Shown here: one piece after another, positions 1-6,661 of the stretch | Numbering within the stretch: the first letter of the stretch is position 1 | Layout of the letters: every line of letters begins with the position of its first letter | Origin: Candidatus Avimonoglobus intestinipullorum | Lineage (GTDB): Bacteria; Bacillota; Clostridia; UBA1381 | Reading direction: 5' to 3' | NCBI GenBank assembly: GCA_018714645.1 | Contig: DVND01000036.1 | Coordinates: forward strand, 1-18,027 | DNA: 18,027 nucleotides | Translations under genes and position numbers: made by a program | Notes under the pieces: generated by a model | Told to the model about the DNA's origin: nothing | Seen by the model: the letters and a program-made list of their open reading frames with translations, nothing else | Database searches by the model: none

Positions 1-119
1 GGATTGAACTCGCTGATCACGAACTCGATCTCCTGGCCTTCATATTTGCTGAGATCCTTCTCATAGGAATCAGATACAAGGCTCGCCGGGATAAATACTC
101 TGACCTCATCGTCGTTGTC
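1..119 (-). pseudogene. Partial S1-type RNA-binding domain, no start codon, runs off the window edge
   Basis: Read on the minus strand, the frame entering at 119 and leaving at 1 encodes a peptide containing VRVFIPASLVSD followed by KDLSKYEGQEIEFVISEFN. This resembles the middle of an S1 domain as found in ribosomal protein S1 or the clostridial IspH-S1 fusion. The frame has no ATG, GTG or TTG in this stretch and is closed upstream by a TAG at 137-135 that lies inside the end of korB. The fragment therefore cannot be translated from here as it stands. It sits where the gamma subunit of the 2-oxoacid oxidoreductase would be expected. An ATG overlapping the korB stop (ATGA, 121-118) opens a different frame that ends after about 34 codons. 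The likeliest explanations are a misjoined contig end or a genuine deletion. The S1 identification rests on motif memory only. Confidence 0.6.
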
Positions 120-867
120 ATTTCGCTTCGCCCCCTATGTCTTTATATACGCCCAGCGGATAATAGGGAATCATATCCCTGCGCAGCCGCTCCATAGCTT
201 CCGGCGCTGACATCCCCCAGTTGGTGGGGCATGTAGAGAGCACTTCTATAAGCGAAAACCCTTTTTTGTCAATCTGGCATTGGAACGCCTTTTTGATGGC
301 CTGCTTTGCCTTTTTGATGTTCGGTACGCTGTCCAGGGACACACGCTCAATATAAGCCGGGCCGTCAAGCGTCGCGAGCATTTCTGAAATTTTCACAGGA
401 TACCCCTGCGTCGCCGTATCGCGGCCATAGGGCGACGTCTGCGTCACCTGCCCGGGCAGTGTGGTCGGCGCCATTTGCCCGCCGGTCATGCCATAAATGG
501 TATTGTTGATAAAAATAATCGTAATATTTTCCCCGCGGGCCGCCGCATGGACAGTCTCCGCCGTCCCGATTGCAGCCAAATCCCCGTCTCCCTGATAGGT
601 AAAAACAATCTTGTCCGGGTGCACGCGCTTGATCCCGGTCGCAACAGCCGGCGCACGGCCATGTGCCGCCTGCTGGACGTCACAGTTGAAATAATTATAT
701 GCCGTAACGGCACAGCCCACAGGTGCAATACCAATCGCATCTCCTTCAATCCCCAGTTCATCCAGCACTTCCGCAACAAGCCTGTGGCAAATGCCATGGG
801 TACAGCCTGGGCAGTAATGGAACGGGGTATCAGTCAGGGCATGCGGTTTTTCAAATACTTTAGTCAT
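118..867 (-). CDS. korB: 2-oxoacid:ferredoxin oxidoreductase, beta (thiamine diphosphate) subunit
   Basis: This 249-residue protein is the TPP-binding subunit of the cytoplasmic enzyme that oxidatively decarboxylates a 2-oxoacid to its acyl-CoA while reducing ferredoxin. It has the N-terminal CPGCTHG motif (Cys19, Cys22), the TPP/Mg signature GDGD at about 93-96 followed by NN at 121-122, and the conserved TCPTNWGMS near residue 213. Length is normal for the family. I chose the ATG at 867 over the in-frame ATG at 885 because GGGAGGGAG lies just upstream and the start overlaps the korA stop by 8 nt (ATGACTAA), suggesting translational coupling. Substrate (2-oxoglutarate, branched-chain oxoacid or other) cannot be settled from sequence alone; the KorB/VorA-like style favours 2-oxoglutarate or 2-oxoisovalerate. 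The gene is followed directly by the S1 fragment rather than a gamma subunit. Confidence 0.9.
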   Translation of the reverse strand: MTKVFEKPHALTDTPFHYCPGCTHGICHRLVAEVLDELGIEGDAIGIAPVGCAVTAYNYFNCDVQQAAHGRAPAVATGIKRVHPDKIVFTYQGDGDLAAIGTAETVHAAARGENITIIFINNTIYGMTGGQMAPTTLPGQVTQTSPYGRDTATQGYPVKISEMLATLDGPAYIERVSLDSVPNIKKAKQAIKKAFQCQIDKKGFSLIEVLSTCPTNWGMSAPEAMERLRRDMIPYYPLGVYKDIGGEAK

Positions 868-1930
868 TGGAACTCCCTCCCGCAATGTTCTTAATTTGAG
901 CGATCACCTCATCCGGTGTGGGGATGATTCCGCCTGTTCTGCCATAGAAATAGACGGGAGCCTTGCCATTAACCGCAAGCTTTACGTCCTCCACCATCTG
1001 CCCCATGCTCATTTCCACAGAGATAAACGCTTTCGCAGTCTCCGCCGCCTGACGGATCACTTCCACAGGGAACGGCCAAAGGGTAATCGGGCGGATCACG
1101 CCGACTTTATACCCTTCCGCGCGTAATGTGCGCACTGCGCTCTCCACAATCCGGCTGGTCGTGCCGTAGGATACCGCAATAATATCCGCATCTTCAATAT
1201 CATGCGCTTCATAGCGCACCTCTTTTTCTTTGATGGCATCATAGACCTTTTCCCGCGCCAAAACTTTAGATTCCAGTTCTTCCGGGGACAGGTACAGCGA
1301 ATTAATGATGTTGTGTTCCCGTTTCAGGCCGGTGCCTGTGGTCGCCCAGTCCTTTTCTTTTTTTATCGGTTGGGGGATATCGTCAAAATCCACCGGCTCC
1401 ATCATCTGGCCCAGCGTCCCATCGCCCAAAATCATTACCGGAACGCGGTATGTATCTGCCAAGTTAAAAGCGTCTGCGGTCAACTGTACAATTTCCTGCA
1501 CCGAATTGGGCGCAACAACCACCAGATGATAGTCGCCGTGCCCGCCGCCGCGGGTCGCCTGGAAATAGTCGGACTGCGCCGGCTGAATGCCGCCCAAGCC
1601 CGGGCCTCCGCGGACAATGTCCACGATGACACAAGGCAAATCGGCTGCCGCAATATAGGAAATCCCCTCGGATTTCAGACTGATGCCGGGGCTGGAAGAA
1701 CTGGTCATCGCCCGCGCTCCGGCGCCTGCTGCGCCATAAACCATATTGATTGCGGAAACCTCGCTTTCCGCCTGCAAAAACACCCCGCCGATTTTCGGCA
1801 TTTTCTTCGCCATATACGCGGACAATTCTGTCTGAGGCGTAATCGGATACCCAAAGAAATGCCGGCATCCGGAGCGGATTGCCGCTTCGGCAATGGCTTC
1901 ATTGCCTTTCATTAAAACCTTCTCACCCAT
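860..1930 (-). CDS. korA: 2-oxoacid:ferredoxin oxidoreductase, alpha subunit (KorA/VorB type)
   Basis: This 356-residue protein is the alpha subunit, containing the pyrimidine-binding and transketolase C-terminal domains of the heteromeric enzyme. Diagnostic stretches are GNEAIAEAAI near the N-terminus, GYPITPQTE at about 28-36, QAESEVSAI at about 54-62, the run TSSSSPGISLKSEG near 76-89, and GGPGLGGIQPAQSDYFQ near 108-124. Length agrees with VorB/KorA (about 350). The start ATG at 1930 has AAAGGAGTGA 7 nt upstream, and those bases overlap the end of korD, only 6 nt away. The stop TAA (862-860) lies inside korB. The order delta-alpha-beta is the normal one for these four-subunit enzymes. Family assignment is firm; the substrate is not. 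Confidence 0.92.
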   Translation of the reverse strand: MGEKVLMKGNEAIAEAAIRSGCRHFFGYPITPQTELSAYMAKKMPKIGGVFLQAESEVSAINMVYGAAGAGARAMTSSSSPGISLKSEGISYIAAADLPCVIVDIVRGGPGLGGIQPAQSDYFQATRGGGHGDYHLVVVAPNSVQEIVQLTADAFNLADTYRVPVMILGDGTLGQMMEPVDFDDIPQPIKKEKDWATTGTGLKREHNIINSLYLSPEELESKVLAREKVYDAIKEKEVRYEAHDIEDADIIAVSYGTTSRIVESAVRTLRAEGYKVGVIRPITLWPFPVEVIRQAAETAKAFISVEMSMGQMVEDVKLAVNGKAPVYFYGRTGGIIPTPDEVIAQIKNIAGGSSND

Positions 1931-1936
1931 CGCGCC

Positions 1937-2164
1937 TCACTCCTTTCCCTGCTCTACGTCTTTTTCCACTTCTATCACCAAGTCCGGGCAAATCGTGGCG
2001 CAAAATGCGCATCCGATACATTTTTCCGGTTCAACGCATTCCGCGGGCCGGAAGCCCTTTGCGTTTAAGCGGTCTTTTGCGCTTTTAATTATTTTTTTCG
2101 GACAGGCTTCGATGCATAACCCGCATCCCTTGCACCGGTCCTCATCAAATGTGACTCTATTCAT
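1937..2164 (-). CDS. korD: 2-oxoacid:ferredoxin oxidoreductase, delta subunit (two [4Fe-4S] ferredoxin)
   Basis: This 75-residue ferredoxin-like protein has two CxxCxxCxxxCP motifs: CKGCGLCIEACP (Cys11, 14, 17, 21) and CIGCAFCATICP (Cys49, 52, 55, 59). An additional Cys43 lies between them. Two such clusters carry electrons from the catalytic alpha/beta subunits to free ferredoxin. The length and the position directly before korA match KorD/VorD. The start ATG at 2164 has a strong AGGAGG about 7 nt upstream. The gene follows the ATPase gene by 50 nt and precedes korA by 6 nt, so it is almost certainly co-transcribed with both. Confidence 0.92.
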   Translation of the reverse strand: MNRVTFDEDRCKGCGLCIEACPKKIIKSAKDRLNAKGFRPAECVEPEKCIGCAFCATICPDLVIEVEKDVEQGKE

Positions 2165-2214
2165 GTGCTACCTCCTATATAAAGCCGCTCATCGCGGTTT
2201 AAATCATACTTTTT

Positions 2215-2883
2215 CTATATTTCCCAAGGCATTTTAATATAAATGCGCATGGGCAGCCGCCTTCCTTCCACCTCTTGCGGCAGTCCCGCAAGCACCTCCG
2301 GCAGCCCGCTCTGTGCCGCTATCGGCACGCCCAGCTCCTGCGCAAGCTTTTTTGCTTGTTCCATCCCGGAACATAATGTTTGCGTATCTGAGAGCTTCCC
2401 CAGGTTGGTATTGTTAATGACGCCTGTAAATTTCAGCCGCGACGCGGCTTCTATCATCCGCGCCATAGCAAACAGCGCGCCGTCTTCCGCCATCATCGGC
2501 CGCTTGGCATTGACGACCATATACATCCCGTAGCCCTCTTCATCAAAAAAGCGTTTATACTGGCCCAGCGCAAACGCGCCGTCCTCATCTCCCCCCACAT
2601 CAAAAACCGCCGTCGTTTCGCGGTCGCAAAACACGCTTGCCACTTCCTGCGGCACTGCGGGCATGTCTAAATTGGAATTCGCAAATTCCGGCGCAATCAC
2701 CCGGATGCCCCGTTGTTCGAGGATACTCCGCGCATCATTCGTCCGAAAATACGGGTTGACAATATCCAAATCCACCATGGTGACTTTTTTCCCCTGCTCT
2801 GCCAGATGCATCGCAGTATTCAAGGCCACCTCCGTCTTCCCGCTCCCAAAATGCCCCGCAAAGATATGAAGCCGATGTTCCAG
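2215..2883 (-). CDS. MinD/ParA-like P-loop ATPase linked to kor genes, probable CTG start
   Basis: About 222 residues. The reading frame must extend upstream of the first ATG/GTG because the Walker A motif GHFGSGKT (about residues 10-17) lies there. The only plausible initiator between that motif and the upstream in-frame TAG is CTG at 2883-2881, preceded by AGGAGG with 7 nt spacing. Downstream come VDLDIVNPYFR (a MinD/ParA-like switch), VFDVGGDEDGA (Walker B-like) and VVNAKRPMM. The first lysine of the deviant ParA Walker motif (KGGxGKT) is missing, so it is a relative of the SIMIBI class rather than a partitioning ParA. Similar proteins of about 220 residues occur beside 2-oxoacid:ferredoxin oxidoreductase genes in Clostridia, to my recollection, without known function. 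A role in cofactor loading or regulation of Kor is only an inference from position. Confidence 0.8.
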   Translation of the reverse strand: MEHRLHIFAGHFGSGKTEVALNTAMHLAEQGKKVTMVDLDIVNPYFRTNDARSILEQRGIRVIAPEFANSNLDMPAVPQEVASVFCDRETTAVFDVGGDEDGAFALGQYKRFFDEEGYGMYMVVNAKRPMMAEDGALFAMARMIEAASRLKFTGVINNTNLGKLSDTQTLCSGMEQAKKLAQELGVPIAAQSGLPEVLAGLPQEVEGRRLPMRIYIKMPWEI

Positions 2884-2889
2884 TATAAT

Positions 2890-2896
2890 CCCTCCT
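2890..2896 (-). promoter_or_regulatory. Ribosome binding site deciding the CTG start of the ATPase gene
   Basis: AGGAGGG on the minus strand is a near-perfect Shine-Dalgarno sequence. Counting from AGGAGG, 7 nt separate it from CTG at 2883-2881. ATT (2889-2887) and ATA (2886-2884) in the same frame are too close, and the next GTG (2829-2827) would remove the Walker A motif. This is the main evidence for initiation at CTG. Confidence 0.7.
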
Positions 2897-2925
2897 AAAC
2901 TCGTCTATGTTACGCAAACAAATAT

Positions 2926-2954
2926 ATTATAACATAAAGCTATACTCTTTACAA
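2926..2954 (-). promoter_or_regulatory. Sigma-A-type promoter of the ATPase-korDAB operon
   Basis: Minus-strand TTGTAA (2954-2949) and TATAAT (2931-2926) are separated by exactly 17 nt. The -10 is a perfect consensus and the -35 matches four of six positions. The predicted start near 2919 would leave a leader of about 35 nt before the CTG start. Confidence 0.7.
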
Positions 2955-2990
2955 GTATAAAATTCACCAACTATTCTGCAAATAGGGACA

Positions 2991-3052
2991 TTGCTATGTT
3001 TCATGCTTTTCCTACACCATACCCGCTTTATCTAAAGAAACATTCATAGCAA
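2991..3052. repeat. Inverted repeat in the rseC/ATPase intergenic region
   Basis: TTGCTATG at 2991-2998 is the exact reverse complement of CATAGCAA at 3045-3052. Pairing can continue with TTTC/GAAA after a 4-nt bulge. It lies just downstream of rseC and upstream of the kor promoter. There is no T-run directly after it, so it is a poor intrinsic terminator; the loop of about 46 nt is also long. Its function is unknown and it may be chance in AT-rich DNA. Confidence 0.35.
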
Positions 3053-3058
3053 AAAATT

Positions 3059-3472
3059 TCAAGGACATTTTCCATCTATAATTTTCGTAATCACCAACTC
3101 ATATTCTCCGGCCTTGTTTTTTCCCCATAGCTGTACCAGCAAAAGCCCCAGCGCCATCAGTATGACCCCCGTCATAATCCCTGCCGATTCTGTGTGAAAG
3201 ATGCTATATCCCAGCGCATATCCGGCAATCAAGAGGATGATGGGAATGATGTAAACAACAAATGCGGCCTTTAACACACGTTTGTTTTCCATCTCCACCA
3301 CAACCGTTTCGCCCTCCATTGCGCCCGCTCTGTTGCGCGCACGCACAATCGTCCCGCTGGGGGCGCATCCGCCCTTACAGGAAGCGCAGTTTTCACCGCA
3401 GGCTGTATCGCGCATGACGGCAACGTCTGCAAACTCTCCAAAGAGGTGTTCAACCACTCCTATTTTTTTCAT
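3059..3472 (-). CDS. rseC: RseC/MucC-family membrane protein
   Basis: This 137-residue protein has an N-terminal cytoplasmic part with the cysteine cluster Cys25-x3-Cys29-x2-Cys32-x3-Cys36 (CGENCASCKGGC), a small beta-rich stretch, and two adjacent transmembrane helices at about 67-88 and 97-118. This is the RseC architecture and usual length. In E. coli RseC is encoded with the sigma-E regulators and is linked genetically to the Rsx complex, an Rnf homologue that reduces SoxR. In Clostridia the role is not established. The start ATG overlaps the recN stop as ATGA (3472-3469), so it is translationally coupled to recN. The presence of an rnf operon 3.2 kb away fits the Rsx connection but does not prove it. 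The four cysteines could bind a metal or Fe-S cluster; that is inference. Confidence 0.85.
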   Translation of the reverse strand: MKKIGVVEHLFGEFADVAVMRDTACGENCASCKGGCAPSGTIVRARNRAGAMEGETVVVEMENKRVLKAAFVVYIIPIILLIAGYALGYSIFHTESAGIMTGVILMALGLLLVQLWGKNKAGEYELVITKIIDGKCP

Positions 3473-5139
3473 ATACCGCTCCTTGCATTTATTAACATCT
3501 CCCGCGCATGGGAACGGGCGGTTTCCGTCACCGCGCCGCCGTCAATCATGCGCGCAAGCTCCGCCTCCCTGCCCGCCGCGTCCAGTCCCCGGACGCCGGT
3601 GACAGTGCGGCCGTTTTTCTCCGTTTTTTCAATCAGGAAATGATGTCCGGCGGCAGCGGCAAGCTGCGGCTGATGGCTGACGCAAAGCACCTGCTTCGCC
3701 TTTCCCAACTCCTGCATCTTCCGCGCGATTTTCCAGGCCGCACGCCCGGAAACACCGGTGTCTATTTCATCAAAAATCAGCGTATCCACGCCGTCCGTAT
3801 CCGCCAGAATGGATTTGAGCGCCAGCATCACGCGGGACAACTCCCCGCCGGACGCAATCTGCGCCAAAGGCTTTTGCGGTTCGCCGGGATTGGCGCTGAA
3901 CAGGAATTCCACGCTGTCACGCCCATTCGGCCCGCAAGCGTCTTTCCGTTTTATGTCCACCGAAAATGCCGCCTTGGGCATATCCAAATCCAACAATGCC
4001 GCACGGATGCCCTCCGCCAGCGCCCCCGCAGCTTTTTGGCGGCTTTTTGAGAGCTTGTCCGCAGCCAGTTCCAGCGCTTTTTCACGCCGCTGCAATTCTT
4101 CTGCCAGGGCCGCCGTCTGGTTTTCACAGTCGTCCAAATCCAGCAGTTCGGCAGACGCCTTCTCATAATATTCCAACGCCGCCTCCACGCTTCCGCCATA
4201 TTTTCGCTCAATTTTATGTAATACGTCCAGCCGTTCTTCCAAATCCTCCAGTATACGCGGGTCAAATTCCATCCTGTCACCACAGCTTCGCAGCTCATGG
4301 GCTGCGTCGGACAACGCATACTGCACATCTGTCAGTTTGCGGTGCAGCTCGGCAAACTCCTCGCCAAAGCCCGCGATGCCGCCCAGCGCATTTGCTGCGC
4401 CCGAAACCGCGTCATACGCAGAAAACGCGTCGTTTTCATAAATGAGACCATATGCCTGCTCCACCGCCTCTGCAATTTTCCCACTGTTGGCAATAACGGC
4501 CCGCCGCTCCTCCAATTCTTCCCGCTCCCCCGGTACGAGCGCAGCCTGCTCCAATTCTTCCGTCTGATAACGGAGCAGATCCACGCGCCTGAAACGCTCC
4601 TGTTCATCCATATTCAGCGCATCAAGCCGTTTGCGCGTTTCCCGCGCCGCATCGTAGGCGGCTTTATAGCCCTCCATCAGCGCACTGTTTCCCGCAAATC
4701 CGTCTAAAAATTCCACATGCCGCGCAGGGTTTAATAAAGCCTGGCTATCCTGCTGCCCATGGATATTGACCAGCATCCCGCTGATATCGCGCAGGACATT
4801 GAGCGGCGCCAGCACACCATTGATGCGTGCGACACTCCTGCCGTCGGCTGTAATTTCACGGCTGATGCACACCTCCCCGTCCTCTGCTTCAATTCCATAT
4901 TCAGTCAACTTTTCAAGCACCGCACCCTCTGCTTCAAAAAATGCCTGGACAAACGCACGGTCCGTGCCATAGCGGACAAGCGCCTTATTGGTGCGCGCGC
5001 CAAGGATCATATTGACCGCATCGATCACCATGGATTTCCCCGCGCCTGTTTCTCCGGTCAATACCGTCATCCCGCGCTCCAATGTAACATGCAGGCTATC
5101 GATGACTGCCACATTTTGAATATCCAAATACCTAAGCAT
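3469..5139 (-). CDS. recN: DNA repair protein RecN (SMC-like ATPase)
   Basis: This 556-residue cytoplasmic protein acts early in double-strand break repair. Walker A GETGAGKS is at residues 29-36, followed by the Q-loop region with NIHGQQDSQ. A long coiled-coil centre rich in Glu, Arg and Ala follows (roughly 160-370), and then the ABC signature ASGGELSR and Walker B TLIFDEIDTGVSG with the conserved VSHQPQLAA near the C-terminus. Length is typical (550-570). The ATG at 5139 overlaps the argR stop by 8 nt (ATGCTTAG), and the stop overlaps rseC. The nadK-argR-recN order is common in Clostridia. In spore formers recN is often followed by spoIVB and spo0A; these are absent here, which weakly hints at a non-sporulating lineage. 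Confidence 0.96.
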   Translation of the reverse strand: MLRYLDIQNVAVIDSLHVTLERGMTVLTGETGAGKSMVIDAVNMILGARTNKALVRYGTDRAFVQAFFEAEGAVLEKLTEYGIEAEDGEVCISREITADGRSVARINGVLAPLNVLRDISGMLVNIHGQQDSQALLNPARHVEFLDGFAGNSALMEGYKAAYDAARETRKRLDALNMDEQERFRRVDLLRYQTEELEQAALVPGEREELEERRAVIANSGKIAEAVEQAYGLIYENDAFSAYDAVSGAANALGGIAGFGEEFAELHRKLTDVQYALSDAAHELRSCGDRMEFDPRILEDLEERLDVLHKIERKYGGSVEAALEYYEKASAELLDLDDCENQTAALAEELQRREKALELAADKLSKSRQKAAGALAEGIRAALLDLDMPKAAFSVDIKRKDACGPNGRDSVEFLFSANPGEPQKPLAQIASGGELSRVMLALKSILADTDGVDTLIFDEIDTGVSGRAAWKIARKMQELGKAKQVLCVSHQPQLAAAAGHHFLIEKTEKNGRTVTGVRGLDAAGREAELARMIDGGAVTETARSHAREMLINARSGI

Positions 5140-5599
5140 CTTCCAACCCTTTCCGGCTGAAGAGACCCTCCAGCCTGCCGCACATCTCCTTTGCAGCCTC
5201 CGGCGACTCCATAATCAAAAGGATGGTGTCGTCGCCTGCGATAGAACCGACAATTTCCGTCCCGAGCAACTCGTCCACCGTCGCCGCCACCGCCGGCGCC
5301 ATTCCGGAATATGTCTTGACAACGATGGTATGCATCGCGCTTTCCACGCTGATGACAGCATTGGAAAAAACATTCAGATGCTGGTTTGCATCTCTTTTGA
5401 CCTCAGGCCGGGCGGCATATTTGTATCCGCCGGACGCCGATGAAATTTTAATAAGCCCCAATTCTTTGATATCCCGTGAAACCGTCGCCTGCGTCACCAG
5501 ATACCCCGCGCTTTTCAGCTCTTCCGTCAACTGCTCCTGGGTTTTGATATCCCCGCGGGCGATGGCCTTCAATATGGCCGCATGCCGTTTTTGTTTCAT
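5132..5599 (-). CDS. argR: Arginine repressor ArgR
   Basis: This 155-residue transcriptional regulator of arginine biosynthesis and catabolism is a hexamer that binds ARG boxes when arginine is bound. The N-terminal winged helix contains TQATVSRDIKELGLIKI (about 37-53), including the family SR motif. The C-terminal domain carries GSIAGDDTILLI, with the Asp pair that contacts arginine. Length is typical (149-156). The ATG at 5599 has GTGAGG 9 nt upstream and lies 14 nt after nadK. No clear ARG box was recognised anywhere in the window, so its targets probably lie elsewhere. Confidence 0.95.
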   Translation of the reverse strand: MKQKRHAAILKAIARGDIKTQEQLTEELKSAGYLVTQATVSRDIKELGLIKISSASGGYKYAARPEVKRDANQHLNVFSNAVISVESAMHTIVVKTYSGMAPAVAATVDELLGTEIVGSIAGDDTILLIMESPEAAKEMCGRLEGLFSRKGLEDA

Positions 5600-5613
5600 G
5601 TGTTATTCCTCAC

Positions 5614-6450
5614 TTATGTCAATTTCTGAATCAATGTATCGTAAAAAGATTGTGTCCCCAATTTTACCAGCGGCACCGTGTAACCCGATTTTGAGATTAA
5701 AACCTCGTCCTCCAGCCCAATGCGCGCCTGTATTTCGCCGTCCACCGTAACCGATGCACTTTCCGCGCCCGTCTCGGACAGCCGCAAAGTGACGGGATGC
5801 TCCGCGTGCATCAAAGCCGGGCGGGCATTGAGCATGTGGGCGCAGATGGGCGACGCGATAAACAGCTCCATCGTCGGGTCGGCAACCGGGCCGCCCGCGG
5901 AGAGGGAATACCCTGTGGAACCGGTGGGCGTGGCAATGATTACGCCGTCGGCAGTATACGCATTGATCCGCACGCCGTCGGAAAATATCGACAGTGCAAT
6001 CAACTGCGCCTCCATTTTTGCGACCACCACATCGTTGAGCGCATGGCATACAACTGCATCCCGTCCATCCTTGCGGATTACCACCCGCATCATCATGCGC
6101 TTTTCAACGGCGTAATCCCCCGCCAGCAGACGGTCGCAGGCGGCCTCCATATCTGCCGTCTCAATCTCCGCCATGAATCCAACCTTTCCAAGGTTCACGC
6201 CCATCACAGGGATTGCGCGCCGCCCGCATGGTTCTGCAACCTTCAGGATGGTTCCGTCGCCGCCCAGGACAATCACACAATCCACCAGGTCAAACAGCTC
6301 CGGCCCGCAAAACCGTGCGGGAAGCCCCGTTCCCTCATACTGCTTTTCCATATGTACCTGCGCCCGCGGGCTTAAATATTCCACCAGCCGCCGGGTCACA
6401 GACAGGCCGATATCCTTTGTGCTGTTTGGTATCACCGCAATTTTTTCCAT
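5614..6450 (-). CDS. nadK: NAD kinase
   Basis: This 278-residue cytosolic enzyme phosphorylates NAD+ to NADP+ with ATP or polyphosphate. It shows the catalytic GGDGT at about 63-67, NLGKVGFMAEIE near 90, LNDVVV, and the long signature ATPTGSTGYSLSAGGP. I set the start at ATG 6450, not the longer in-frame ATG at 6540, because AAAGGAG lies 7 nt upstream and the sequence MEKIAVIPN is the normal N-terminus. The longer reading would also run across the promoter at 6509-6537. It is the first gene of the nadK-argR-recN-rseC operon and is divergent from rnfC. Confidence 0.95.
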   Translation of the reverse strand: MEKIAVIPNSTKDIGLSVTRRLVEYLSPRAQVHMEKQYEGTGLPARFCGPELFDLVDCVIVLGGDGTILKVAEPCGRRAIPVMGVNLGKVGFMAEIETADMEAACDRLLAGDYAVEKRMMMRVVIRKDGRDAVVCHALNDVVVAKMEAQLIALSIFSDGVRINAYTADGVIIATPTGSTGYSLSAGGPVADPTMELFIASPICAHMLNARPALMHAEHPVTLRLSETGAESASVTVDGEIQARIGLEDEVLISKSGYTVPLVKLGTQSFYDTLIQKLT

Positions 6451-6508
6451 GGCATGCTCCTTTTGCACCGGGCAATATTTGATCGTCTGCCCTTGCATAT
6501 TTATACAC

Positions 6509-6537
6509 ATTATACACGATACATCCATAAATTTCAA
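6509..6537 (-). promoter_or_regulatory. Sigma-A-type promoter of nadK-argR-recN-rseC
   Basis: Minus-strand TTGAAA (6537-6532) and TATAAT (6514-6509) have 17 nt spacing, a near-consensus sigma-A promoter. The predicted start near 6502 gives a leader of about 50 nt. It supports the shorter nadK start. Confidence 0.75.
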
Positions 6538-6560
6538 CACTTAAAAAAAGTTTTGCGGGG

Positions 6561-6595
6561 CATATTTTCCATATTGAAAATTGCATGAAAATATG
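6561..6595. promoter_or_regulatory. AT-rich inverted repeat over the rnf promoter, candidate operator
   Basis: CATATTTTC (6561-6569) is the exact reverse complement of GAAAATATG (6587-6595). A second nested pair, CCATATT (6569-6575) and AATATGG (6590-6596), shares the centre region. The repeat encloses the -35 of the predicted rnf promoter and ends one base before its -10, a place where a bound protein would block polymerase. No known regulator box (Rex, Fur, PerR) matches it well. It could also be chance in AT-rich sequence. Confidence 0.4.
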
Positions 6596-6602
6596 GTAAT
6601 AT
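6574..6602 (+). promoter_or_regulatory. Sigma-A-type promoter of the rnf operon
   Basis: TTGAAA (6574-6579) and TAATAT (6597-6602) are 17 nt apart. The predicted start is near 6609, leaving a leader of about 84 nt that contains the GC-rich hairpin at 6641-6661. The -10 differs from consensus at two positions, so strength is uncertain. Confidence 0.55.
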
Positions 6603-6640
6603 TAAAATATTGTAATTAATATAAGTGAAGTAATGTCAGA

Positions 6641-6661
6641 CGCGCCGGGAATCCCGGCGCG
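6641..6661 (+). promoter_or_regulatory. GC-rich hairpin in the rnf leader
   Basis: CGCGCCGGG (6641-6649) and CCCGGCGCG (6653-6661) form a perfect 9-bp stem with a 3-nt loop, AAT. Outer GTC/GAC pairing may extend it. A run of five T starts 5 nt after the stem (6668-6672), so it is a weak candidate for an attenuator or a 5' stabilising structure. It ends about 31 nt before the rnfC start. Confidence 0.55.

Noticed and set aside
486..797. Long overlapping frames inside korB and korA on both strands
   Set aside because: They are shadows of strongly supported genes, lack ribosome binding sites and contain no recognisable domains.
3966..4445. 159-codon plus-strand frame opposite recN
   Set aside because: Composition is Pro/His/Arg-rich, typical of an antisense frame of a GC-rich gene, with no motif and no promoter or ribosome site.
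6451..6540. 30-residue N-terminal extension of NAD kinase
   Set aside because: It would cover the promoter at 6509-6537 and lacks a ribosome binding site, while the ATG at 6450 has a good one and a normal family N-terminus.
6609..6626. Possible Rex-binding site (TTGTAATTAATATAA) after the rnf promoter
   Set aside because: The right half does not mirror the left half, and it departs from the TTGTTAA-N4-TTAACAA pattern at too many positions.
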